A stretch of DNA of 64,000 nt from Calamus simplicifolius. Lineage: Eukaryota > Streptophyta > Magnoliopsida > Arecales > Arecaceae. Positions 34,325 to 46,691 of this stretch are shown piece after piece. The position numbers and the translations under genes were made by a program. The DNA is taken from the NCBI GenBank assembly GCA_900491605.1, contig UESW01000047.1:62001-126000 (forward strand), given 5' to 3'. The stretch's first letter is position 1; each line of letters begins with the position of its first letter. The notes below the pieces were generated by a model. It saw nothing but the letters and a program-made list of their open reading frames with translations. It was not told where the DNA came from and ran no database searches.

Positions 34325-34728
34325 TGTTGATTTTTTCTTTATTAAGCGTATCGGTTAGATACGATTAAGGTGGTCCTATATTCCGATATTGAGAGATTAC
34401 GTGAATTCAAACTTTGAATTCATGATTAAGATAAGAATCCCTCAACCATATCCATTTGAAGTGCCCTCTGTGATGGACAGATAAGGTATTTAGAAATATA
34501 AAACGGGAAGGTCCCTGCGCCTGGTCTCGAGAGAAAGTTTACACCATCGCTGAGAGAGACCGTAAGGTATGAAAGAGCCTTACCCTCATCTGGAAGAAAA
34601 GTCAACCATGAGCAATGGCTAGAGGTATTTATGTATCGATCATGATTTACTTTATTTCATGATAAACATATTGGTCCTATATTTTCGCATATATGATAGG
34701 GATCAATATATTTAATTTTAGTCTATCA
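34325..34728 (+). repeat. 3' LTR of the copia element
   Basis: This 404-bp LTR pairs with 28558-28955, runs TGTTG to CTATCA and is followed by ATAAA. A purine-rich GGACCAAGTGGAAGAA just before it (34309-34324) is the probable polypurine tract. Confidence 0.92.
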
Positions 34729-34734
34729 ATAAAT

Positions 34735-36144
34735 GCCAACTTACGTAATTCATCCACATGCAAGTGTAAGAGCTGTGCACCTCCATGGTCAGTGAACCTA
34801 TTGCTTTGTATATGTTAAAGTATATGCAGATAGTGTTAGTATTCACCTTCATGTTGGAAAGCCTATTAACTAGCCCTTTGCTTTGTATATGTTAAAGTCT
34901 GGCATGATTGACATGGGTCAATCTAGCATGCCATAAAACGTTTGTACTTTTTATTTTCTTTTTTATTATCAAAAAATAAAACCTTTTATTTTAGAGGGGA
35001 TATAGTCAAATCATGCATCTAAGCATTAAGAGGTTCTTAATTAACAAGAATTTTTTTTTTAATTTCGCTTATGTAAGTTGTTTAGCCAACTTAGAAATAA
35101 TAAGCATATAAGCACTATACTCTTTATTCAAACCCCAAATTAAAAGTTTGCGCCATTTATTTTCATCATAATAAGAGTTTTCAACAAGCATACCAATCTT
35201 ATCAATTAATTTCTTTTCTTTCAAAAAAAATACTGAAAGATTGAAGATTACCTTATTTGAGAGCACCAATATCATTCTCTAAAAATTCAATCTAAGCCTT
35301 TTTAGATTTTGAGTATATGCCAACAAGAACTTCCAAAGTTTTCTTCAGCTCCTCTATATTTTAAATATATTAATGATTATCTTTACATTAATTTAGAGAA
35401 TATGCTTGGCCTTTTCAGCTTTAATTTCTTTTTTTTCTTTGCTTCTATTTCATCAAGAGTTTAAAATGGTATTACCGTATATATACGATCTCTTATAAAT
35501 CTTATCCAATCAAATATGACTTAATGCAAGACTTCTAATAAGCATAATTAATTCTATTCAATTTTTTGATCTTAATGATAGAGATTATAATAGCATCAGC
35601 TTTGATGATTCACCCATTCAATTACCAAAAACAAAAGTCCAAATGGTTATTATATTGGAGTATTATGAATTACTAAAAACTCTTCAACCACTTCAAGATA
35701 CGAACACACAAACTACAAATCTCAAAGCCTATAGCTATGATACTATGTAGAACGATATGAATTTAGATATAGATCAAATGCACTAGCTCAAGATCCAATT
35801 AGCACTAATGTAAAACAAGTAATAGAAGAATAAAAATATATTAGAGAAAGAAAAATATATAAATAATAATAACAAACTAAAAGTCTATCCTTGGCTCTCT
35901 CTTTCTCTCACAACTCTCTTTGATGCACACCATCGCTCAATTCTCCCCCCTTTTATAGATCATGCCATCAAACAATCCTTCTTAACTTCTTATTCTATTT
36001 CTAACCAAATGCACAATAGACTCCTTTTCATTCACCATTAAAAGATAAAGTTTGTTAGGATAAAAAACCAATTACTTATCACTAAATGTCAAAGTTTGTT
36101 GGAACTGAAAATTAATTTTAGGAAGTTCATAATGAATTCCAACA
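34735..36144 (-). mobile_element. Older copia remnant with LTR
   Basis: A candidate LTR at 35746-36144 runs TGTAGAACG to TTCCAACA, so on the minus strand it starts TGTTGGAATT. On its left, AGCTATGATACTA (35733-35745) is the reverse complement of a TGGTATCAGAGCT primer site with two changes. On the minus strand, about 34950-34760 shows LWHARLTHVNHARL and TMEVHSS, which fits a copia GAG-pre-integrase block. A 68-residue frame at 35275-35069 may be gag. The plus-strand copia element stops right where this remnant starts, so one may have inserted next to or into the other. Confidence 0.5.
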
Positions 36145-36632
36145 CTATTAAAGGTAGCTCAAGATGGTTGAATGGAAGTATATTCAATGGACAGTGGATC
36201 CAACTTGCACAAGCGCTAGCAACTACCATGTTTTCAATAAGGTAGGTTAGTAAGCTCATTTGGAAATTCTAAGCATACGATGATCAAGTCAAAGCATTGT
36301 AAGATGAACTTAAAAGCATAAATCTCATTTTTATAAGCCATAATGAACCAAAAGGTTTCATTAGTATAGTGGGGTTTCTTAGTTCCACATAGGTATCTAG
36401 TTATTGTTGAGTCTAATTAGGTCCTCAATACTTACCTAGTTTAGTATTTTGATTAGGGTATCAGCTGCCAATGTGATTATGAAAGTAGATAAAGAGTTTG
36501 TTTCTTAGTACCTTACAATAGAGAAATTAATTACCTATCACACCATTTACACTCATTGCAGTCTTATCAAATAGTGTTATGCTTCTTATTTAGGCTATAC
36601 ATGATGCTGATCATTCTTTCTCCTAATTCTAG

Positions 36633-36669
<37 letters not shown>

Positions 36670-38655
36670 TCACGCACACTCTTATGATTTAGCCCAATTA
36701 TAAATATAGGGTTCATTAAAGCATTAATATCATACATGCAAATTCTTAAAAAAAAGGGTGCAAGATCTATGCATTGTCTCCCTAACAACCAGCAACTTAC
36801 ATTTGAATTTTCTTAGATTTTACTTTTAATCATCCAAATTTGGAGAACTATTTGGTCAAGAGAAAATTAAGAATATTTTAAGAATTGTTCAATAATTCAA
36901 GGAATATTGTAGCTATGCCTAAACCATCCTATTGTTTTGAGAAGTGCATAGCAACGCCATTTTTTGTGGAATTTGTGTGCCATCAGGGCATCTCTTATTA
37001 TTATGGAAGCAAGGGAACCATCTGTTGCACAAGAAGCCTCAACTCCAAATATCAATTTGTTATTATTATAGAAGCAAGGAAGCCATCTAAGTTGTATGAG
37101 AAGCCTTAGCTTTAAAGATCAATTTGGTGAACCTTTTGTAGTTGTCATTGACTTGTTTAATTTCTCTTTTTAAAATGCTTTGGGGTCCCATTAGTACACA
37201 AAAGAAGCTTCTTACTATACCTATTTTTAGCTCCACAACTCAATATTCTAATCCAATGCAATGTTTTGCATCCATTTTGTGGCTAACACTAATCCTTAGT
37301 ATTACTTTTAATCTATTCGTTACATGAAACAACTTTAAGAATGACTTCACCCATTATGCTCTCATCAAATAAAAGAGGATCTCCCTTCTTTTTAATATTT
37401 TAAGATGTTTTTCTTCTTATATTGAATAGTTCTTATGTCATAATAAAGCATGAGCAGCTAGGCTCTTCTCTTAGTCCATATCCTATTTGCATCCTTAGTT
37501 TATATTTATAAAATATATGATAATTCTTAACCAAACTCACATAGAAGTCTAATATATATGGAATAGATGCATGTTGCTACTTATTAAATTAAACATTAAT
37601 TAAACATACATAATGCATTATTGTAAAACAATATTATCACTTTGAATCATGTTGCATATAGGTATCCAAACACACACATGCACACATATTGTCACACATT
37701 GCATAAAGATATTGCTCTTTTGATGACCTATAAATATATTTTTAATTTTATAAGATATGCAACCCTTCACAACTATCATTTAGGAAGTGCATCTGATTTG
37801 TCTCAATAAATCCTTTCCTTTTTTATTCCTTAATTCTTTTTCCAAATCTCTTATCAAAAAAATGCAATTCTAAGCACCATCACATCCTTTACTACCTATA
37901 AAATCAAGCATCTTTTTCTTTAAAAAAAAAATTGCAAATGGATATTGATGCACATTACACATGGACATCATTAGATGTTTTATTGTTACATATCATGCAA
38001 AGAAATCTCTACTTTGAACAACTAATAAATATATTTCCGAGTTTTCAAAAACTTGCCTTCATAGCTATTGCCTTGGTAATGCATTAAATATGTCTAAACA
38101 AATTCTTTTCTTTTTGTTTTCACTTTCTTCCACCTCTTTTCCCATTAGAAGTCAATTTTAAATACTAAAAAATCATTTTTTAATACTAAAAATCATTTGT
38201 TTCATAATTTTAAGTACTAAAATTATTATTGTATTGGTTGTTGGATTCTAAGAAAATATTGGTTTTTATTCAATATAGATTCGACTGCTGGATTCTAAGA
38301 AAATATTGATTTTTCTTCAATATATATGTATGCATGTATATGTATTTGGAGAAAATTGTTAAAGGAAATGATTTGGTGGTAAAGCCATGTCTGTAGTCGA
38401 TTTAGAAATAATCTATCATAACCCTCTTTAAAAGTAAAAAAAGGAGATAGATTGATTTTAAAAAAATATTAGATAAATTGATTTGAACTATTCCCTTTTC
38501 TTAAAAATAAGCAGTGCAAATGTAGAATCTAAATCAAGGTATAAGATGGTTGTCCTTATTTCGGTAACTTTACAATGGGTAATAGTTGTCATTGTTATTA
38601 TTCGCATTCTCCACTACCATGCAACTCCAAGTGCTCAAGCATATTTTTTTGATAC
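36145..38655. other. AT-rich intergenic stretch
   Basis: No gene or complete element is recognised in these 2.5 kb. There is a compound microsatellite at 36633-36675. A short direct duplication (GGATTCTAAGAAAATATTG) occurs near 38246 and 38291. All open frames are short and without family resemblance. Confidence 0.6.
36633..36675. repeat. (CT)n(CA)n microsatellite
   Basis: A run of about 12 CT units passes into about 7 CA units. On the minus strand it opens a short Arg-Glu-Arg-Glu frame, which is not a gene. Confidence 0.95.
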
Positions 38656-40024
38656 CTAAAGGCTACATTTGGTATATAGGATAGGATATAAAAAAGATGA
38701 TAGGATAAGAGAGAGGACATGATAATATAAAATTATACTATCTCATATTTGGTGTAGGATTATACATTAAATCGGATTGGATAAAACTATCCTATCATAT
38801 ATTTGGTGTTAGACAAGATTAGATAGGATTATAGATATATTTTACTAGTTTGACCATTATATCCTTATAAAAAAATAGTAACTAAAAATTATTTATTGTT
38901 AAAAGGCAAAAGAAAGAACAAAAATAGTAGCCGGACATAATAAAAATAAAAATGCCTATTTTGATGTGATAAATTATTTCTCCTTCAATGGAACTAGCAA
39001 TCTTGTGAGATAAAATTTTATCCTGTCTTTGCGAATAACAAACATAACAAATAAGGAAAGGACTAAAAAAACCCTATTGCCTTCTAATTTGTTGAGCTAA
39101 TTAAATGTGCCCAAAGGAACTCTTAATCTTGGCTTACTTTGCAAGCTGGTTCATTTAACTATGTAACCGTCCATTCCAATATAGATTGGGCTAAATGCTA
39201 AAGCTTTGAATTTAGAGGAACACCAAACTTGATGCATAAGAAAGGCTAGATAGGATCTTGATGCAAGATCCAACATATCGAAAAGGGAAATCATGTGGTG
39301 AAATTTCAGAGGCCCTAATTTATCCATACAATCTCCAATATATGTGCTCTCCTCTTTCTCTCCCTCTCTCTTGAAATTGGATAATTTTTTGAGTCCTACA
39401 ATATAGCACCATCCGGTAAGGGTGCTATATAATGAGGCCAAATTCTATTATTTGGATCTCACAAAGAACTAGTCAAAACAAAATTTTCTTTTTTAGGAAA
39501 GACTTCAACTAGATACATCTCTCGATCTAGGAATAATTAAATAAGTAGCTAAAAGCAAAATTGATGTATAAGTTGAAATCTACTGCCCATATAATTATTT
39601 TTGGTGAAAGAAAAATTGTAGAGAACCAAGAATCACCCAAAGTTATTGCTCTTCCTCTCGTTGCTTTTCAATCATTCCGTGCTTAAGATTAGCACATTGT
39701 CTCTAAGATCTCCTGAATTTCATCTAATGTATCATGGAAAATCTCATCTTCATGAAAATAACCATCATCAAAATATAATCATCATCATAGTAATAGTCAT
39801 CATAAATACAAAAATAACTAACAAAGGGATACATAGTAGGAATGATCTACATAAATAAATTGATACAAGGTAATTGAGAAGAATAAGATGATTAAAAAAT
39901 TGATATATAGATGATCGAGAAACATTAAAGAAGACAGAAAAGAAAAGAAAAGAATAAACTCTATAGAGTATGTTAAACCTTCCCTCTAGGGGCATATATA
40001 CTCTAATATATATTAGTTCAATAG
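38656..40024. repeat. Segmental duplication, copy 2, block a
   Basis: This block matches 1-1378. It ends with AATAG (40020-40024), the target duplication of the chromovirus. The match begins at TACCTAAAGG, the first bases of the window, so its true left limit cannot be read. Confidence 0.9.
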
Positions 40025-41353
40025 TGGTGCGGGCACCAGGATCAAGCAGAGGATTCTTAACCCTCTATGGATATATGATTAGTTATGATTCAAGTCTTGA
40101 GTTGGGAAATAAAGTTTAGTTTATTTTAAGTCTCGTCCAATTCATTTTATTCTAAATTGAGTCCTATCCAGTTCAGTTTATTTTAATGTGAGTCATGTAG
40201 TAAGTTCATCAGCTTACAAGATGAGACATCAGTATTGAAGTAGAAGACAAGGCCATCACAGTCAAACAGAGCAGCTGCTAAATTCAAGTTGGTGCCATAC
40301 CTACTTCAAGCAGCCCATATACCACCTAGCAGAGCAAGCAACCTTCTCGATCTGGATGATCATTTTCTCATCTGGCCAATGCCGATTTCATGCCAAATTA
40401 AGCTGCCACTGATTGCATCTAGAAGATCACCTTCCTCATATGAATGCTGCAGATTTCATGTCAAATTAAGCTGCCACTGATTGCATCTCAATCATATCTA
40501 GAAGATCACCTATCTCATCTGGACGCTACAAATTTCATGCCGAATCCAGCTACCGCTGATTGCATCTAGAAGATCACCTTCCTCATCTGGACGCTGTAGA
40601 TTTCATGCCAAATTTGATAGGGCACCTTTTTTTCTTTTCTCTTTTTCCATATCTGTATTTTCTTGGGCCCCAAGTCTCTTGCTACCCTCTTGTATGAATG
40701 ATGTATCTTTATTATTAATCAATCAATCCATGTTTTGAGTTATTATGATTTTTGTTAATTGGTTCTCTGGTGCTCTTGTTTTCCTCTTTCTGCGCGTGCC
40801 GACATCCCAAGTCTCCAGGAGAAACACTGGCCGCCACCTTTGTCTTCCAATAATGGATGCCCAAGAGCCCTTGGCCAGCATCCCCTTTTCTCTACTCCTT
40901 CCTTGTCTCTTTGCCTCTATTCTAAATTTTTTCTATTATTCTTTAACCCTTGTATGGTGATCTTGCAGATCCCTTAGTAGCCACGAATCCAGGATTCAAG
41001 GTGATCGTCATCCAGGTCAGCGGATACTTGGCCGCAGATCCATGGGCTCAAGCCTTGATCATCTAAGGCGCATCCGCCAGGCAGAGCAACCCCTTCAACA
41101 CTTTGATCTTTCTCCTCTTGCCAGGTACACCCCTCTAATCTACTAGTAACTTTATTGTAGGAGAGGAAGTCCTACCGGGGCTTCTTAGCCTCGGCGGTCC
41201 TTCTTCCTTATTTTTAGGAATTATTTCCCGTGCGGATTTACTGTAAATTTTTCTAAATCCCTCTTAGGCTATTACTTTGGAGAATAATCAACTGCAATTA
41301 TTAATCATTAAAAAAAAAAAAAAATTACTTGCATGCGAATCGATCCTGCATCA
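40025..41353 (+). repeat. 5' LTR of the chromovirus
   Basis: This 1329-bp LTR has, at about 40340-40620, four to five copies of a unit of about 65-75 bases (ATTGCATCTAGAAGATCACC, then CATCTGGACGCTGCAGATTTCATGCC). It ends in an A-run and GATCCTGCATCA. Confidence 0.93.
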
Positions 41354-41356
41354 GTT

Positions 41357-41368
41357 TGGTATCAGAGC
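41357..41368 (+). promoter_or_regulatory. tRNA-iMet primer-binding site, chromovirus
   Basis: TGGTATCAGAGC lies three bases after the LTR. It is the standard initiator-Met site of many plant LTR elements and fixes the plus orientation. Confidence 0.92.
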
Positions 41369-42132
41369 ATAGTTAGGGCTTAATTTTAATTCACGTTATT
41401 ATCAGTATATCATCTGTTAATTGGATTGTTTCTGCTTGTATACACATCAAAAAATTATGAAATTTATTTCTCTAGATTTGTTATAATTTAAAGTATTTTT
41501 ATTATTTTGTAATAATTTAATTCGATATGTGAGAAAAAAAAAAAAAATTCTGAGATTTATTGCTATTTACAGATTTCTGGATTAGGGTTTATGTTTTACA
41601 TGTCATTCATCTGCATTAAATTACTCTTAAGGGCTTTCATTGATGTCAGATAAGGGAGGGATTGAGACCCCTTCCTTGGCCCAAAACAACCACCCGTGCA
41701 TTCCGATCTTAAGCCTCTAATCTAAAACTGAGTAGCAACTTAATTGATATTTGCCCTAGAAGGCTAGGGACACCAACAGTCGGTTTAGTGTACTAGAGGA
41801 GACTAGTACAAATCAATCTGGCATGTGCTCTGAAATTGGTGTCTAGAAGGGAGGTCAAATGTCAAATGACTTAAGCAGAGTGTTTGTGTTATTCTAATTA
41901 GGCACCTGCAATTTGCGGGACGAGCCTCCCCCCTTCCACCTGTCCCAACTGGCCAATTGAAGAGTTACTGTTAGATTGGCTTGCATTAAGCCAAATCCTT
42001 TACTTTGGATGACTAGGTCTAGCATACCATTGTCTGAGTCAGTCTGAGTCTTGTATGCTTGATTGTGCTTGCATGTGCACTAGATCAGGAGCATCTTTTC
42101 GCCCGTCACCACCTCCATTACAGGCTGAACCC
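41369..42132 (+). other. Untranslated leader of the chromovirus
   Basis: No gene is seen between the primer-binding site and the gag ATG. The leader includes a poly(A)-like run near 41530. A length of about 760 bases is normal for a chromovirus. Confidence 0.6.
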
Positions 42133-43475
42133 ATGGCTAATCAAAGCATTGATGATCACTTAAGGATTATCACTGAACAACTAGCCCAAATGAACCAAGA
42201 CATCAAGCAACTGAGGCTAGATTAGGGTCCAGGTTCGATCAAGTCGAAACTAGGTTGGGCATCCTAGAAGAAGCCCGTGAGCCCCACACTAAGTCTGATC
42301 ATGAGACCCCACCTCATCCTATGAGAGCCCAACAGCCTAACCTCTACATAAGGCCAAACCCTAGGAGACCACTTCGACCTGATCTAGTCCTAGATGTCCT
42401 CCCTAGGAGACCCAATTATGAGGCAGTAGACCAAGAAAAAAGAGCCCTTAGAAGTGTCAGACTTGAAGCACCTACTTTCGATGTCTCTATGGACCCTAAG
42501 GACTACCTAGATTGGAAGGAAGGGATGGACCAGTACTTTTACTAGTATGACATGTCTGAAGAGCGTAAGTTTAAGTTTGCCAAGCTCAAGTTAGTATGAC
42601 AGGCTAGGTTATACTGGGCCACTTTAGAGCGAAGGCAATTATTAGAGGGAAGAGACCCCATAGTCACCTGGCACGCCATGAAGGCTAGACTTAGGTCCAA
42701 TTATGTCCCCACATCGTATGAACAGAGCATATTGGACCAGTGGTAGGGATTAATTCAGGGTAGTAAAACTGTAAATGAATACATTGCTACATTCCAAGAG
42801 TATACCATAAGGTGTAATATCGTTCAGTCTGAGAAAGTCACCCTATCCAAGTTTAGGTATGGCCTAAGAGCAGATATTCAAAGAGAACTCTACCTAAGAA
42901 GGGTACACGATTTAGAAGAAGCTTACCAAGTTGCTAGGGATTATGAACGTTTTCAGAGAGGGCCACCCTATCATAGATCAGAGGCTACCAAGAGCCCTAA
43001 CCCATATCCAGGATCTCGCCAGGCCTCCCAGACCTACCCAGTACTCAGACCCCCGCCAGACTTTTCGAGTCAACCCAACACTAGCAGACCCAGTACAAGC
43101 CGAACTGAGTTGAGTCAACCCCAAAATAGTAGCCCTATACTCCAGAGAGAGGATAAGGGCAAATCTGTAGAGGTCCAAAGAAATTCCAACCCCCAGATCA
43201 AATGCTTTAAATGCAACAAACCAGGACATATGATCAGCCAGTGCCCCATCAGATCCCTTTATATAGATGAGTTACCTGAGACTGAATCCGAGTCCCTAGT
43301 TGAGCCTGAGGGAGAGGTCTATGAGGTTGATACCCATCTGATAGATGAGTACGATGGAGAGGAGGAAACATTTGAGTCTGAAGACCTACTAGGAGTGGTT
43401 AGATGTATTTTGACCCAGACTCAAACTAAGGACCAGGAAGATTGGCGTAGGACTAATCCTACAGACTTTTGTTAA
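42133..43475 (+). pseudogene. Gag region of the chromovirus
   Basis: ATG at 42133 opens a helical start (DDHLRIITEQLAQMNQDIKQ). A stop follows at about 42221. The capsid part continues at 42255-42545 (DPKDYLDWKEGMDQYFY) with another stop, then AKLRLRS-type sequence, TVNEYIATFQEY and DLEEAYQVARDYERF to about 42960. A Pro-rich linker and the CCHC knuckle CFKCNKPGHMISQC (43203-43244) sit in the open frame 43110-43475. Gag forms the particle and packages element RNA. Stops at about 42221, 42543 and 42597 and a later frame change break it. Confidence 0.85.
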
Positions 43476-43937
43476 GATAGGGGATAAGGTGCTCAAGATC
43501 ATAGTGAATAGCGGGAGTTGTGTCAATGCCATCTCTACCAATACAGTTAAGTCATTAGGATTGACCACAGTTCCCCATCCTAGTCCCTATAAGGTCTCGT
43601 GGTAGATTCCACCTCTATCCCAATCAAGTCCAGATGCCAAATACTAATCAAATTGCAAAATTATGAGGAAAAGGTCTGGTGCGATGTAATTCCTATGGGT
43701 ATTAGTAGTATTATATTAGGTCGACCTTGGCTTTACGATCACGATGCCACCTTGTTTGGTCGATCCAACATCTGCTCTTTTAAACACAATGGGAACAAGT
43801 ATGTGATACATCCAACTCTACCTAGGGACCCAATCAAGAAAGGATCTAGCAACCTTAAGGATAGCAAGCCAAGAGTTAATCTGATTAAAGCTAAGGAATT
43901 AGAAAAGGACATCACTGAGGGTAATCCTGTTTGAATT
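43466..43937 (+). pseudogene. Protease region of the chromovirus
   Basis: Around 43490 the sequence reads KIIVNSGSCVNAIS, where aspartic proteases have D-S-G. The catalytic Asp codon GAT has become AAT (Asn), a single transition. A frame change near 43600 leads to DVIPMGISSIILGRPWLYDHDA, the C-terminal I-L-G-R-P-W-L block. The protease could not cleave the polyprotein. Confidence 0.8.
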
Positions 43938-45330
43938 TTGACCACTAAAGAGATCTATGAATCAGTCCAAAAGGAACAACCCCCAGAAGTAATTGAGATC
44001 CTAGAGGAGTTTAAGGATGTATTCCCTGAAGAATTTCCTGATCAGTTACCATCCCTGAGAAACATCCAACATGCCATTGACCTGATCCTAGGATCCACAC
44101 TCCCAAACCTTCCCCATTATAGAATGAACCCCACTGAGCATCAAGAACTATAAAAACAAGTGGAGAATTACTTAGGAAAGGTTTCATTAGGGAGAGCTTA
44201 AGTTATTGTGCATTTCCTGCACTATTAACCCCTAAGAAGGATGGTACCTGAGAATATGCATGGACAGTAGGCCATCAACAAAATCACTATCAAGTATAGG
44301 TTCTCTATCCCCAGACTAGATGACATGTTGGACATGATGGCGGTACCACTATCTTTTCCAAAATAGACCTTAAGAGTAGCTACCATCAAGTTAGAATTAG
44401 ACCAGGGGATGAGTGGAAGACTGCATTTAAGACTAGAGATGGTCTGTTTGAGTGGATCGTGATGCCTTTTGGCTATCAAACGCACCTAGCACATTCATGA
44501 GAATCATGACCCAGGTCCTGAAAGAGTACATGGGAAAATTCTTAGTGGTCTATTTTGATGATATATTAATTTATAGCAAGACCAAAGAGGACCATCTTAA
44601 CCATCTCAGATTAATCTGTCAGACCCTTAGAGAGAATAGCCTATATGCAAACCTTAAGAAGTGTGATTTCATGATGCATAGGGTTATCTTTCTAGGTTTT
44701 GTGGTAACCCCAGAAGGTGTTTCAGCGGATTCTGAAAAGGTTAGATCAGTCGTAAAGTGGCCGGTACCCATGAACATCCACGATGTCTGCAGCTTCCATG
44801 GCCTAGCAACCTTTTACAAGAGATTCATTAGGGGATTTAGCACCATTGTTGCACCCATCACTGATTGTATTAGGAAGGGTAATTTTGAGTGGACTAAGTC
44901 AGCTAATAAGGCCTTCCTAGAGCTTAAGGATAGGATGACTCATGCACCCATACTTAGACTTTTAGACTTTTCTAAGGTGTTTGAGGTTGCGTGCGATGCG
45001 TCGGGAGTAGGCATAGGTGGAGTGTTAAGCCAAGAAAATCACCCCATAGCTTTCTTTAGTGAAAAACTAAATGAAGCTAAACTTAGATATTCTACCTATG
45101 ATAAGGAATTCTATGCGGTAGTACAAGCCCTTAAGTATTGGAGACATTACTTACTACCGTAGGAGTTTGTCTTATTTTCTGATCATAAGGCACTCTGATT
45201 TCTGAACTCCCGAAAGAAGCTAAATTCTAGGCACGGCAAATGGGTTGAATACATTCAGGCATACACTTTTGTCCTAAAACACCGTGCTGGTATAGAAAAT
45301 AAGGTAGCAGATGCCCTAAGCCATAAGTCT
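43938..45330 (+). pseudogene. Reverse transcriptase and RNase H, chromovirus
   Basis: The block starts NIQHAIDLILGSTLPNLPHYRMNP (about 44070-44130), is broken by stops at 44151 and frame changes at about 44235-44350, then resumes with DEWKTAFKTRDG. From 44452 a 236-residue frame has AFWLSNAPSTFMRIMTQVLKE, the catalytic YFDDILIYSKTKEDH, and LKKCDFMMHRVIFLGFVV. It continues into FEVACDASGVGIGGVLSQ and YDKEFYAVVQALKYWRHYL of RNase H. Stops at 45161 and 45198 break the RNase H end. Confidence 0.88.
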
Positions 45331-46691
45331 TTGTTGTTGAGTACTGTTAGCACTGAAGTTATAGGATTCGACCGGATAAAAGATGAGTATAAGACCTGTC
45401 ATGACTTTGGTAAAATTTATAAGATCCTTCAGCTAGGGCCATCCAGTACCAGTGGAGATTATACCATCCAGGATGGTTACCTTTTTAGGGGCAATAGACT
45501 TTGTATCCCTAGGACGTCACTTAGAGAATTTCTAGTCTGGGAAATGCATGCTGGGGGATTAGCTGGTCATTTTGAAAGAGATAAGACTATTCTAGCGATA
45601 GAGGATCAATTTTACTGGCCAGGATTAAAAAGGCTCGTTGCCCTGATAATAGCCCGATGTCGAACTTGTGCCGTTGCAAAATAGCAGAAGCAGAACACCA
45701 GTCTATATACTCCTTTACCAATGCCTGATCGTCCTTGGCAAGACCTTAGTATGACTTCATTCTAGGATTACCTAAAACCCAGAAGAAGCACAACTCCATC
45801 TTTGTAGTGGTCGATAGGTTCTCTAAGATGGCTCATTTCATCCCTTGTTCGCAAATCTTTGACGCGTCTAAGGTAGCCCGACTTTTCTTAGATAGCATGG
45901 TCAAGCTTCGTGGCCTACCTAAGACCATTGTTTCTGATAGGGATGTTAGGTTCACCAGCTACTTTTGAAAAATGCTATGGCATCTGTTAGGGACCAAACT
46001 TAATTTTTCCACAGCCTTTCACCCCCAAATGGATGGGCAAACTGAAGTGGTGAACCGTAGTCTAGGAAATCTTCTTAGGTGCCTTGTAGGCAAACACCTA
46101 GGAACATGGGATTTATTACTACCTCGTGCAGAGTTCGCTTATAATAGCTCAGTGAACAGGTCCACAGGCAAGAGTCCATTTGAGATAGTCCATAGGTACA
46201 AGCCTAATCGTCCACTTGATCTAATTCCTTTACCCCTCCACACATGAGTCTCAGAGTCCGCACAAGCATTTGCACAGCATATCAAAGACTTACATAAGGA
46301 CATTAGCCAGAAAATAAATCTAAGTAATGAAACTTATAAAAGACTGGCTAACTTTCGAAGAAGAGCCAAAGAGTTCGATGTAGGGGATTATGTCATGGTT
46401 AGGCTTAGGCCTGAACGGTTCCCACTAGGTACCATTAAGAAACTTCACGCTCGTGGAGCTGGTCCCTTTAAAATAATAGAGAAGGTAGGACCCAATGCCT
46501 ATGTGCTAGATCTACCCTCGGATTGGGGCATTAGCTCTACCTTCAATATTGCAGACCTAGTAGAATATAGGGAACCGGCAGCGATTCCTAGTAAGTACTT
46601 TGGACCTAACCCTCCTTTTATGAGCGAACCTACCCAAGAGTGTCCACCATCAATTTTACCTAAGCAAGAAGAGGGATCGAGCGTATCCTAG
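45331..46691 (+). pseudogene. Integrase region, chromovirus
   Basis: At 45331-45684 lie the zinc-binding H-H-C-C residues (EMHAGGLAGHFERDKT, then RCRTCAVAK) before a stop. The core follows in pieces (FVVVDRFSKMAHFIPC, SDRDVRFTS, HPQMDGQTEVVNRSLGNLLR), with stops at 45756 and 45968. The frame 46395-46691 gives the C-terminal GPY/F region (LHARGAGPFKIIEKVGPNAY, then GISSTFNIADLVEY). This enzyme would insert the cDNA. Confidence 0.85.

Larger units (their letters stand above)
28558..34728 (+). mobile_element. Ty1/copia LTR retrotransposon, decayed
   Basis: LTRs of about 400 bp (28558-28955 and 34325-34728) begin TGTTG, end CTATCA and are flanked by ATAAA (28553-28557 and 34729-34733). A TGGTATCAGAGC initiator-Met primer site follows the first LTR. 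The domain order gag, protease, integrase, RT, RNase H is that of Ty1/copia. The long leader (28970-30628) is unusual. Gag and the RT-RNase H junction carry internal deletions, and stops occur throughout. LTRs differ at roughly 10 percent. The closest copia clade was not assigned. Confidence 0.93.
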
